Assembly: GCA_949358305.1 (NCBI GenBank)
Contig: OX442316.1
Location: 5,766,001-5,830,000, forward strand
Length of the DNA stretch: 64,000 nucleotides
Origin: Strigamia acuminata
Lineage: Eukaryota > Arthropoda > Chilopoda > Geophilomorpha > Linotaeniidae
Direction of reading: 5' to 3'
Of the stretch, positions 32,319-43,236 are shown in pieces (positions within the stretch are counted from its first letter, which is position 1; the number at the start of each line of letters is the position of its first letter). A program made the position numbers and the translations under genes. Below the pieces are notes generated by a model that was given only the letters and a program-made list of their open reading frames with translations, did not search any database and had not been told where the DNA came from.

Positions 32319-32580
32319 TTTCTAGTTTTTTCTTTGATTTTCTAGTTTTTTCTTTGATTTTCTAGTTTTTTCTTTGATTTTCTAGTTTTTTCTTTGATTT
32401 TCTAGTTTTTTCTTTGATTTTCTAGTTTTTTCTTTGATTTTCTAGTTTTTTCTTTGATTTTCTAGTTTTTTCTTTGATTTTCTAGTTTTTTCTTTGATTT
32501 TCTAGTTTTTTCTTTGATTTTCTAGTTTTTTCTTTAATTTTCTAGTTTTTTCTTTGATTTTCTAGTTTTTTCTACAATTT
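32319..32580. repeat. 20 bp minisatellite
   Basis: About 12-13 head-to-tail copies of TTTTCTAGTTTTTTCTTTGA, in perfect 20 bp register from 32341 to 32520, with single-base variants near 32535. No coding potential. Near identity means recent expansion or gene-conversion-like homogenisation. Confidence 0.9.
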
Positions 32581-34187
32581 TTTTGTTTCTTTGTTAGATT
32601 TCTGATTACCGGTATTCATAATTCGTATTTTTGTATACGGAAGTTTTCTGTGGAAAATTACTACCTTTACGAGCTATTTTTCAGAAAATAGGGAGATAAA
32701 TTAAGGCCACGTTTTAATTACACATAAAAACTGCTCATTTTACAGCTACGACCAAATCCAACATAAAATTTTCTAATTTTATTGGAACCATAAATTAAAA
32801 CAACAATTCTAAAAGATAAACGTTACAAAACATCCAAAACCCGTTCACAAAGCAAGAAAACCCAGTAGACAAGCTGAATGTCCCTCACATGTAACAGTAA
32901 CCAACATAATTGACATGGATCCCGTTTTATCAGCAAGAACTGTCAAATTGGAAGTTAACAGCAGACTTGATCGTCACAAAAACCTTCTTTAATCTGATAA
33001 AAACACGTCAAACAGAATCGGTGAATCCATGAAAAGAAACATTATCAATTTCAATGAGCCACAATTTTATCTCCACTCCAGTGTCACTTCGAATACGAGT
33101 CAGTAGTCACCGATTCGCAACAATCCTATCCCCGTATCCATCTCTTATCCTCCATTTGGCTCACAGATTGGGTGGTCCCGCCTAATCTCGTCCTCATCAG
33201 ACCCAGGCATAAAAGACTATTCCGCCACTCTCTTAATCACACGTTTGCGATATTTTTCCTCTCTTTTGATGCATCATAAGCTTTTAAAAGTGGGCCCGTC
33301 CTCCATTTTGCATCCCCTCGTCGCATCTCCGCCCATCTCTGCTTATCTCATCTCCATTTTTCTCCTAATGGAAGGGCACCTCGGTAAACATGGCGGCAGG
33401 TGTTTAACATGGGACCAGTTTTGTAATCCATTTAAATCGTCCACCTGATAAATCATGGACTCTAAATTATTACATTTATTTGGCTTTTTAATTAGCCACG
33501 TAGCAGAGTTGAGACATGATTTATTCTGTACTTAACGAAAGTCTGGTGCGTGGAACGAATTTTTAAACATTTTCATTTCACTTTCTTCGCTTCTTTTTTG
33601 AGAAAAATTAAACGCATTCGTGCAGAATTTTATTTCCTTTTTTATTTTTTTTCAAGGATGAGAGGGGAAATTGAAGCAGCACTTGTCTCATTTTCCCTTT
33701 CTCAGCTGTTGGTCCTGCTTGAACCTCCATTTTGTGTCCAGTGGGGGTTTTTGTGCGCGATTTGTCGTCGAAAATGAATGAAAATGAATGAATGCCAATT
33801 TCTTAACACTCAATTGAGTTTCTAGTGATGGTTCCTGGGGAGGAGCCTCGTGATATTTATTGAACGATACTCGAAGTATAATTCCCAACATATTGAGAAT
33901 TTTATCCGTTGATTATTTTTATTTTATGCTTTTATTAATATATATAAAGTTGTAAATAGTTTGATGGATTATGGGGGGAATTCTTTTTGTAAGTTACAAA
34001 GGGAAAGAAGGAAAAAAATCGATGGATTGCAAAAAGTAAACATTAGCGGGAATAAACATGGCTTATTCAACTTCCCCCTCAATTCCTGCTTAATCCTGCA
34101 CGCACGTGGCCCCTTCCAACATCTTTTTTCGGTCAAAGAAAGTGCGACAAGTAGTGCTGTAGTCGTCTTAATCCTAGTGTTAGAAAA
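32581..34187. other. Non-coding flank, CBF-beta locus A
   Basis: No gene recognised. GC-richer sequence at 33060-33440 (gtggtcccgcctaatctcg, catggcggcagg) could hold regulatory elements, but I found no clear partner in locus B. Confidence 0.35.
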
Positions 34188-34740
34188 TACTTGAAGAACC
34201 CTTGAAAGAAAATTGAAAAATATTTGAAATAAATGTCTTACAACTGAAAAATACTTGCAAGAAATGTCTTACAACTGAAAAATACTTGCAAGAAATGTCC
34301 TAAAATTGAAAAATACTTGCAAGAAATGTCCTAAAACTGAAAAATACTTGCAAGAAATGTCCTAAAACTGAAAAATACTTAAAAGAAACGTCCTAAAACT
34401 GAAAAATACTTGCAAGAAATGTCCTAAAATTGAAAAATACTTGAAAAAAACATCCTAAAATTGAAAAATACTTGAAAAAATGTCCTAAAATTGAAAAATA
34501 CTTGAAAGAAACGTCCTAAAATTAAAAAATACTTGAAAAAAATGTCATAAAACCGAAAAATACTTGAAAAAACATCCTAAAACTGAAAAATATTTGAAAG
34601 AAACGTCCTAAAATTGAAAAATACTTGAAAGAAACGTCCTAAAATTGAAAAATACTTGAAAAAACATCCTAAAACTGAAAAATATTTGAAAGAAACGTCC
34701 TAAAATTGAAAAATACTTGAAAAAAAGTCATAAAATTACA
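34188..34740. repeat. 31 bp minisatellite, ~17 copies
   Basis: Degenerate tandem of a 31 bp unit like TGAAAAATACTTGCAAGAAA + TGTCCTAAAAC. Variants in the middle of the unit (gcaag, gaaag, gaaaa) and of the c/t before tgaaa are interspersed. There are no spacers, so it is not a CRISPR array. Confidence 0.9.
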
Positions 34741-34814
34741 TTTTCCAAGGCTATATTTAACAAAATGACCGTCTCCACCCAGTTAATCACATGAGTCGCC
34801 ATTTAAAATTTAAT

Positions 34815-34950
34815 AATGAGAGATTTTTATCTTTTTGTATGTTCGTGTGCCCTAATATCAACAGCACTTAGCAGTGATCGCATTCTAATCTAACTTTTCG
34901 GGATAATTTGGACGCGCACTCGATAAAACGAAGCAGCTATTGAGCGCTTA
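34815..34950 (+). promoter_or_regulatory. Conserved non-coding block beta (weak), locus A
   Basis: GATTTTTATCT followed ~80 bp later by TTGAGCGCTTACA. Locus B has GATTTTTATCT and TTGAGCGCTAACA at 45573-45613 in the same order, but closer together. The match is short, and I give it only modest weight. Confidence 0.35.
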
Positions 34951-35984
34951 CAATTAAATAATGTTTGAAACGAGGTTGTTAGGCAGCGAAGCATGTATAG
35001 TCAACTGGTGAAGAGAGGGGAGATTGGAAAGGGCTCGTAGGGAGAGGAGAGAGGATCGAGCGAGGGAGAGGTTTTGAAAAGAGGAATTTCTCAATCAGAA
35101 TGCAATGAATGTGTGATGTGTGAAATGAGTTTTGTTTCCATAGAAACATCAGAGGATGAAAAATTTTAAGTTGCAATCTTAATTTACATGAGTTTCCTGC
35201 GCGTTTTTTGTTGTTTCTTCGCTTCGCTGCTTCGTGATCCGAATTTGAGCCTCTTTGCAAGCGCCTCATGAATATTTGAAAGCGATTAGCACTTTAAAAT
35301 CGTGCGCGCCATTTTGCTCGTCGCCCGGTGCCGATCGTCGAATCGAGCTTTTAAATTCGACACGAGGCGCACTGGTGTTGCCCTTACGGTTGCGCGGAGC
35401 CATCTTTTTACATGACAAAGGAAGGGCACGATTTGAATGCAACACGCCAACTGGAAATGGATTTGTAATAATGTAAATTAAAATAATTACAATTCCTAAA
35501 AAAAAAAAAAAATTGGATGGAAAAAAAAAATTTTTCTTTCTGCTTTATTTATTGCTTATATTAAGCTACTTATAGACGAAGTCGGATTGATTGACACAAA
35601 GTGATGACGTTATGAAATGCGTTCATAAGTTGTCAATGGGAATTAGCTTAATCAATTCATCGCGCAGCATCTTTTGTCCCGCGTCCACGTGTTCATTTCT
35701 CTATTTTTAATATTCACCGCCGTCAATAATTTGCATTCCAGCTAAATTGGCTGCGAATTCCATTCATGCGACCCGCACGCCGTGGCCAGTGTCCACCTGG
35801 TGTCCATCCGTCCAGTTTGATCTGCTTTTATCCCGTTTAACCCTTTGATCATTTAACATCCGTGACGGATGTCCACTCAAAGGTAGTAACGGAAACGCGG
35901 ACAATCATCTGCTGCTCAGTGGCCATTAAACCCGATCCGCGTTTCTCTTTCAGGTGCCCTCTTTGCTATATCTCACGGAGGGCT
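34951..35984. other. Non-coding flank, CBF-beta locus A
   Basis: No gene recognised. There is an A-rich run at 35499-35531. The part 35290-35430 is GC-richer, with several CpG words. Confidence 0.35.
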
Positions 35985-36060
35985 GGAATCCGCGCACGCG
36001 CATGGGTGGGCGTATGTGTGGGCGGGCGGAGCTCCTTTGTCATCACGCAATATGTCGGGC
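35985..36060 (+). promoter_or_regulatory. Conserved non-coding block gamma, locus A
   Basis: GC-rich block containing GGGCGGGCGGAGCTCCTTTG. Locus B at 46303-46330 has GGGCGGGGCAGAGCTGCTTTGTC. Position in the colinear series (between beta and delta) supports homology. Confidence 0.45.
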
Positions 36061-37024
36061 CCAATGTCAGAGGATCGGGGTCAAAGAAGGGATAATGTGG
36101 GGGCGTAAAAGGGGGTTTCTAAGGGGCATAAGGAGATATCACTCAAATAGGGTCATGTGTATTTAGAAGGCGAAGGTTATTATTTATTATCAAAAGATGC
36201 GTGTGTAATTTAATGTAGGAATGTTGTAAGGTATTAAGAAAATGTGGGAAAAGACTGTGTTGGTAAATGACAGGAAAGAAATTGTTTACGGTTGTAAATA
36301 ACGGCTGGAAGAGCCTTGCTGTCATGGAAAAGTCACCGCAATGGCTTTGTTTTATTGTGTACAGTCAATCGGATGATGTTGAAATAACTTAAGTTTAATT
36401 CAAAGTGAAGGTGAACATTTGTAAAGCGATGTTTCTTGTATATTTACATTGGTTGTAGTGAGGTTTGTTGTAATTGAATTTTTATAATTATAACGAATTT
36501 TGTAAGATTAAATACATTGAAATTATATTGCAGGATGCATTTTTTAATACATTTTGTAAAATATATTATGCTTCAAATGCATTTTTTCAATTGTATATTA
36601 TGAAATGTTTTACGTTTTGGAATGCATTAAGTGACGTTTTTGTGGATAGTGGGATAAATATCTCACCTTTTTTAAATTTTTTTTGCTTAAATTAAAGCCA
36701 ATTAAACATGTTTTCAAAGTATTTTTGTGGATATTTGTTTAACTTTGAAACTTTTGTTTCTAGCCCATTTGAGGAAAATGGAATACTGACAAAATCCGAG
36801 TATTCCAATATTTTGGCTCGGGGTTGTACAATGAATTTCTGGGGAACTTTTAAAGAGAAATGCGGAATACATTGTGTTTGCCGTAACCAGTTTCTTGCAC
36901 GTATTCACAGATTAGATAAATACGTATATAAGGAAGCATTTTGTCGCGCATTTTCTGAGCATTTTAACTCGGATAACAGATGGAGAATGGAAGAAGGAAA
37001 TTGTAGTACAGCTCCCCCTCCTTC
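36061..37024. other. Non-coding flank, CBF-beta locus A
   Basis: No gene recognised. Around 36520-36640 there are words like ATGCATTTTTTCAATTGTAT that recur near 44390-44420 and 52440-52530, possibly remnants of a small AT-rich mobile element. Confidence 0.35.
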
Positions 37025-37291
37025 TGCTGACTTTTGACTGACATAATTGGATTCCTGTTGACTATTCCTACGCCTCTTAGCACCTAGCTGTTGAGTAAGT
37101 GGAAAATATATTTTCCCGTTTCTCGTCCACCATCTTGACTCGCGGGTCAAAAGCACACTACTCCCCGCCGTCCCTCACAGAGAATACAGTTGCACTAAGT
37201 TGACAGGTTCATATAATGCCTGGTTGTCAGTTTGAGATGGGGAAAGGAATACCTTTCACGGCTACTAACGTTTACCCCATGCTGACGTTTC
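37025..37291 (+). promoter_or_regulatory. Conserved non-coding block delta, locus A
   Basis: Three sub-blocks match 47764-48050 in the same order: GACTGACATAATTGGAT + C/T CCTGT (37036-37058), the palindrome TGGAAAATATATTTTCC (37100-37117), and TTTACCCCATGCTGACGTTT (37271-37290). It lies about 0.8-1.1 kb beyond the stop codon of gene A, so it could be transcribed 3' UTR or a downstream enhancer. Confidence 0.65.
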
Positions 37292-38088
37292 CTTAGAATT
37301 TGCACTCCCGATACGAAACCGATACGTTTCGGAATAAACAGAAACCCAAGTTCATTTAGATTTTGAACAAGATTAAAAATAAAAATATTTTTTTAGAATT
37401 TCTTTTTCTTTTTCTTGTTTTGTTGTATTAGCCTTGTTTAGTTTATTGTGAAGGACAGGGAGCACAAAAGAGTTCACGCCTGTAAAAAGAGGTTCGTCTT
37501 CCCGCCTGCAGGTGAAGTGTCAAACACAATCAGAGAGAATCCAGGTGAAGGAAGAAATCAGAAACTCAAGGCGGAATCTAGGGTAGACTGTAAGGCTAAT
37601 TTGAATAGGACTTTGGCTATTGCACGTGCATTACAACACCTCAGTTGTATTCAATAACATGGCGGCGGTTTTTTTTCTCTTTTCTTATTCAAATGTGAAA
37701 AAAGAACGGAAATTCTAGACAATTCTTCGTATGGATTTCTAATTTCTATATAGGAATAGCTAGAATATTTGTTGTGATTTTGGTGTAATTAAAACCACGC
37801 GTGGCAGTTGTTTGAAAAGTTGCTTAATTGAAATGTCAAAGGAGACCGGGCACCGGAAACACTAAATCTTGTACGTACGATTGATTTATCTTTTATTGAA
37901 TAAGGTACACATAGCGTATATATGTCTATTATAAATTATTACAGCCATTTTTTTTTTCTTTTTTAGAATTATATAATTATATAATTTAATTCTCTCTAAA
38001 ATTTATGCAATCAGCACTCAGCTACGCCGCTATATTTGTAGAATTCGGTTAATTTTCTCGGTTTTCTCTTTATATATATCTATATCGG

Positions 38089-41000
38089 TTACGAGGGGCT
38101 CATTGAATGTGATGCGTGTTTCATTCTGGCCTATGGAAGAAAAAAAATTAAAAATTAAATTAAAAAAATTTTTTTCGGTGAAATAATAGGAGGAAAAAAG
38201 ATGAAAAATAAGATAACGGGGATATTAATTAAGGTATTCACTTCTGTAGCCCAATTTGGGTGCCCCTTTTTGCCCCTAAACAAAAAATTGACAGGCCGCA
38301 TGTGCTGAAGATACAAGAGTCGGATATTAGTGGAAAATTTCACATGGAAATGAATCGCCCCACTTAATTGAAGGCTTTGGGTGAAGAACTCGATTCGGGA
38401 TTAATCAATAAAATGACAGGATCAAAAGGGGAAAAAAAAGGAAACGGGCGACGGACGCGTTTTTTCCCTCCCTCGCCACCCAGTGCGAACGCATGCGACA
38501 GCTGGGAGTTGAAAGAAACAGGTTATCCACTACATCCGCCCCCATATTGAGGATGAAATTATTCGAAATACACGAGTTTTAGGGTTAAAGCGAGTCGAAC
38601 GGCCATTTGGTTAACGTTTCCTGCTCTGCTTTTTCTCTTTGAATAGGTGATGGCCATAAAAACGGGCGTTCTTTTGCCAGGTATTCAAAGAGTTAAACAC
38701 GGTGATTTGGAGTCACGCGTGTGGATTTAGGTGCGCACCACTGGACTCGCCTTGGAGCTCCCTTTTTTCCCTTCGCTCATTGTCACATTCTGATTTATTT
38801 CATTGCTTTCAATTATACCTTTTTACACTTTCATGGCTGCTATGCGTCTTTTAACCCTGGATCAAAAGGGGCTCGAGCCAAATTGCTTCTATAGTTGAAA
38901 CATCAAAAACACTTTCCCCAGCGTGCATGCGCTGCGCTTTTTTTTCTTTTTTTTTTGAAGTGGATTATAAGAAATTAAAATAAAATATTGGTTTGGAAAA
39001 TTTGTAATAAAAATTTATTAAGAGTTATTTTTCAACCCTACGGGAATAGTCTAATTTTTCGACTAAAATTTACTTTTTTCTTTAAAAAAAAAGTTTATTT
39101 TTGCAAATAAGTAAATCGTGAATAAGTGAAATAAGGTGCGTCCAATGGAATGACTAAAAATTTGAAAAAAATTAACTTCTAATATTTTGATTTAATTTTG
39201 CTTTTAGGATTATTAAATATACCACTCAAGTAATGTCTGATTAAATTTTCAGACTGATTCAATAATATTTATTTAAAATATCAACAATAAATCTATGGAG
39301 AATAATGACCAGACAAGTTTATGCCAATAACAGACAATTTTCTATCATTGATGAACTAAAAACTGTGATTGACGGATATTGGGGTAACATCTCTTCTAAA
39401 ACTCTGGAAAAATTAATTGTGTTTATGGAAAATAGTCTTTTTGAAGTAACAAAACATAATGGAAAAATAATTGGTCCATAAACAAACAATATTTCCAATT
39501 TATTGTTAAAGAAATTTGTTAATTGTTAAATTCCACAGACTTTTTGGACACCTGTTATTTCATTTATTGTTGATATTTTAAATAAATATTATTGAATCAG
39601 TCTGAAAATTTAATCAGACATTACTTGAGTGGTATATTTAATAATCCTAAAAGCAAAATTAAATCAAAATATTAGAAGTTAATTTTTTTCACATTTTTCG
39701 TCATTTCACAGACTTTTTGGACGCACCTTAAGTGAACCGATCCAACCCACTGTGCTATTTTCAACGTTGAATTTTCCAGTGTGATTAAGCTTGGTGCCCC
39801 AAAAACCCACCATTCGACCACCCGGCCCTATACAGAGTATTCTATAGTTCCATCAAAAAAATAAAACAAAGCAAAAAACAATTGGTGGGGAAGAGAGAAT
39901 GGTTGTAATGATTTATGAATATATTTCCTTTTGTTTTAATTTTTTCTCACCTGTGTTCGTTTTACACCTTGTCACCGTTTGACAGTGAGGGGGATGGGAG
40001 GAGGACACGAAAAAAGGGTTGCAAAACATACACATAGGGATATGAACAGATGTAGTGAATATGCACACGTGCGCTGCTTTTTTTAAAGCGGCGCCATGAT
40101 TGATGGAGTATGTGTACGTAGAGTTTTTTTTTCTATTTTGCCTTCCCCTTTTAACGTGCAGTTTCAGGTGCGAGGTTGAGATTTTAATAAATTAGCATTT
40201 TGACTGACATCCCTAGGGTTATGTTTGTATTTAACTTTATTAAAGGAAAATGTCCTCTCATGTAGTTTACCTCAACTTCCGCTTCCGCTTGGCGTTCTCT
40301 GTACGCTCGTTGTTTTTTCTCGAAATCTCGTAACCGTAAATTGTATCTTTCAATTTGTTCCCGAAGAATGGAATCCTCTGCCTAATAATAATAAGGTTTT
40401 TTTTTATTTTTTGGTGTAATCGTGTTTGATTTCATTTTTTTTTTCATACTTGAGCGCGTTCTTCGTCGTATTCCAAGCACCCAACGCCGTCTAAACGTTC
40501 CAAATCGAACCATCCACGCCACCTAACGCACACACCGTTGAGGATTAATGTGCCAGATTTGATTTGGACCTAAAAAAAATTTAAAATGAAACAAATTTTC
40601 TTTTAAAGTTGCGAAAATAGAATAAATGAATCCGCTGCAAACATAATTCACTATCAGAAATAACACGTCAACACATTTTTATTGAGGAAAATTGATGTTT
40701 TCAAATTTCACACCGTTTTTTCCCTCTTCCCTATAATTTAAAAACAACTTTCAGTGTGCAATTTAAAAAAAGAAAAAAAAAAGAGAAAAGAAAATGGTTC
40801 AACAGTTTTTATCCCACTTCACCCTCCAATCATAAAACTGTAAAATTCCCACACTGAAAATGGGAAATAAAGAACTAACATTTTATTCCTCACTGTGATA
40901 CTTCAAGGCCAACAGGGTGCCCCTAGATGGATGCTCATTTGTACACCTTGTACCTATTTTTTTTTTTAACAAAATTAAATGTTTTTTAGTTTATTTTTTT

Positions 41001-42310
41001 TTTAAATTTAAAGAAAGAAAACATTGGATCGCTTGATCTAGCCATTCTTGTGTTTGACACCCGAGTGTCACTTCCTCTTTCTCCATCTGCTTGTTATCAA
41101 CCCCTCCTGCCCAACTGGTATCCCGTTGAGGACATTTTATGGTGCGACAGTCCTGTCAGTTTATGGCCATCCATAAAACAATTAGTTTAAGCTGGATAAA
41201 CACAAGTGATTTTGTGATATACTTCCGGATATTCCTCAACTAAATTGTTTTCTAATCTTTCAACGATAAAGGTGCCGATACACATGTTACATTTTAAAAG
41301 GAACAACAGAAACAAGACAAAAATATATTTTAACCTCGTAGCACCGGCCTCGCGCTGATAATTTCAGCATGAGGTGCTAAAAGGTTATTAAAAGACCCAA
41401 AATTGCTGGAACAATGAGGATTGGGGTACAATTATTGTTGCTGAGGCTTGGTTTAGGCACAAATGAAGTCTTCCTGTGTTTATTTTCCCATTTGAACCCA
41501 AAGATGGTTAAAAATGTGCGTAATCACATAGAAAATGTGAAAGATATCGACAGGAAACGTGTAAAATGATTTTGATGCATTAAAAGTGTTCACAGTTTGA
41601 GTGTATTGTTGGATATTTTAAAATTTCATACCTTTCCTTGTTCTTTATCGAAGTCGACTTCTTTTGACTCGGGGTCCAGTGTGTTGTAGCCATTGGCGCA
41701 CGGCCGGAAAATCAGCTGGATGTTGATACCCGTGGACAGGAAAACCTAGAGAGACAAAAACAACAATTCCGATATATTAGTAAATAGTTAAACAATCGAC
41801 CTTTATTGTTATATTGTAATTTTTTTCAAGGGGTTGCTTTGTGTTAGGCTTTCGTGCAAACGGGAGAAAAGGAAGCCGGACAAAAGTGACAGCAGTTCCT
41901 CTTCCGTCCTTTTAATAAACGGCATTTAGTTGACACCGGTCAAGTGTAATGTTGTTTTTTTTTATCATATCCGCTCGGAAACCCCACACGAAATTTTAAG
42001 CATATATCTCGAATTTATCTTACCAACTCGGTGTGTCCTTCGCGGCACCCATTCTGGAAACGCATCTGGCGTTCCTCGAGTGGGCGATCACGGTATCCAG
42101 TATACCGCACCTAAAATTATAATAAATTAATATAAACTTTGTGTTTTTGAGGGATTTTTTTGGTGGGTTTTATACCTCGCCTTCTCTGCTCAAACGACGG
42201 AATAATTCGTCCGTGTCGAATTTAGTTTTTTGATCGGCTACCACTCGGGGCATGTTGAAAAGAAATTTTTTCTCCTGACCGTATAACGCGAGTGCATCCA
42301 ACGGCAACAT
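38089..42310 (-). CDS. Core-binding factor beta (Brother/Big brother-like), copy A
   Basis: Non-DNA-binding partner that stabilises Runt/Runx factors on DNA; nuclear, developmental. Six exons on minus: 42176-42310, 42024-42110, 41632-41745, 40450-40569, 40271-40381 and 38089-38130, all phase 0; 202 aa. The start at 42310 is preceded by an in-frame stop and gives a 19-residue extension (MLPLDALALYGQ...FN) before MPRVVADQKTKF, as in fly Bgb and unlike vertebrates. Core landmarks: FRRLSREGE|VRYTGYRDRPLEERQ, RFQNGCREGHTEL, VDFDKEQGK, LNGVCVRWRGWFDLERLDG and LEYDEERAQ, then a charged helix. The last exon (ARMKHASHSMSPS) is inferred from its splice acceptor and similarity to copy B. Copy B has identical intron positions. 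Intron 5 contains a Tc1-like fossil. Confidence 0.9.
38259..38505 (+). promoter_or_regulatory. Conserved non-coding block epsilon, intron 5 of copy A
   Basis: The best-conserved non-coding match in the window. It aligns with 48834-49113 over ~250 bp and lies in the last intron of both genes. Shared words include CCCTTTTTGCCCC, AACAAAAAATGACAG, TTTCACATGGAAATGA, GGGATTAATCAATAAAATGA and CTCCCTCGCCACCCA, plus a GCATGCG-C-GCTG end. TAATCAATAAAA is homeodomain-like. No shared frame. Likely an intronic enhancer or a structural RNA element. Confidence 0.75.
39134..39728. mobile_element. Tc1-like deletion derivative with ~165-185 bp inverted repeats
   Basis: Bounded by TA on both sides (39132-39133 and 39729-39730), with ends AGGTGCGTCC...GGACGCACCT. 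The left ~165 bp and right ~185 bp are inverted copies of each other. Between them, plus-strand bases 39306-39482 encode RQVYANNRQFSIIDELK...KTLEKLIVFMENSLFEVTKH and then a stop. That is the C-terminal end of a Tc1-family transposase; the rest is deleted. It lies in intron 5 of CBF-beta copy A. Confidence 0.85.
41145..41215 (+). promoter_or_regulatory. Conserved non-coding block zeta, intron 3 of copy A
   Basis: CATAAAACAATTAGT, four variable bases, then G-TGGATAA; the same arrangement is at 53551-53585 in intron 3 of copy B. ACAATTAG is a homeodomain-like core. The region just before (41050-41130) has loosely similar C/T-rich words in both. Confidence 0.5.
41328..41392. ncRNA. Candidate stem-loop (possible intronic hairpin RNA)
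   Basis: The arms TAACCT..TAGCACC..CCTCGCGCTGA and TCAGCATGAGG..TGCTA..AGGTTA pair around a 5 nt loop (TAATT), making a ~28 bp stem with a few bulges and mismatches. Size and shape would suit a microRNA precursor or a short palindromic element. It lies in intron 3 of CBF-beta copy A; I found no match in copy B. A chance palindrome is possible. Confidence 0.3.
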
Positions 42311-43001
42311 AATGATCACAACACCATTTCAAATACATCACATTGGCCTAGATTAGGGAAAATTTTTTTAACCCTGCGAAAATGCAACAGTGGCGAGTTC
42401 ACAGTGGGCGCAAACAGGTCAACACGGAGGACGTGAAATGAATAGAAAAGAAAAAGAAAGAAAAGAAAAGGAAAAAAAAAAAAAATACACTTTCAATGAC
42501 ATGAAACCGGCTAGACCAATCAGAACGGAGCATTATTTTGACTGACACACACAGACATTCCCAACTCAACTCCTCCTGATGATCAGTTTTAGGAACGGCT
42601 CTGTCTGGTGGCGAGTTTCGACGCGGGGATCAATAAAATCAATAAACCAATAAAATTCAGCACAAATTATTACAAGTTAACAAGAAAAATACAATTCCAA
42701 CGTGTAATTAACAATTATCTAACATCAACTCATCCCTACACACTTATTACAATGATTATAGTGTCTAATTATGTTGTTTTTTTTTTACCTGTGGATACAC
42801 ACGAGTGAATCTGTAATTGAGGAAATTTAAACTGAGCTTTGTGATTTCGGTGCCACCGCTTTTAGCCTTTTTTCCTCGTCTTTTCACATGGTGAGATGTG
42901 ATGGCAGCCGTTTTATCTCATGTTGTCCGAATTTAAGGCGGTGCAGGGTCAGAATTGGGCCCCTCCTCCGTCTCCATTTAGCGTTCTCTTTTGAAAAGTT
43001 G
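42311..43001. other. Upstream region of CBF-beta copy A
   Basis: Probably holds the copy A promoter and 5' leader, with purine-rich A/G sequence at 42440-42485. No other gene. Confidence 0.4.
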
Positions 43002-43236
43002 CCGGCCCAAGTGTGCACATTGCACACCTTTCTTTGAGCGCGAGAAATAAGGTTGCCTCCCTTGCTCTCTTCTCGTGTCAAGTCGAACTGAGAAGGGAGC
43101 AACTGACGTCATATTTCAAGCCCACAAAAGGCCGCCATTCATTTTGTCGTGCGAACGGCCCTCGGGTGTGTCTCAGGTAACAAACATCTTGCAAATAACA
43201 CCGTATCCTTCGCTTTTCTTATGGTGTCATCACTCG
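43002..43236 (+). promoter_or_regulatory. Conserved non-coding block alpha, CBF-beta locus B
   Basis: Partner of 31390-31670, same strand and same order of words, including GGGAGCAACTGACGTCATAT (a full CRE core, TGACGTCA) and GGTGTGTCTCAGGT. Because it lies only 0.7 kb upstream of gene A, its match to a block far 3' of gene A shows that the duplication boundary falls between here and gene A. Confidence 0.65.

Noticed and set aside
34188-34740. Possible CRISPR-like array
   Set aside because: Repeats are directly adjacent with no unique spacers, in a eukaryotic genome. It is a minisatellite.
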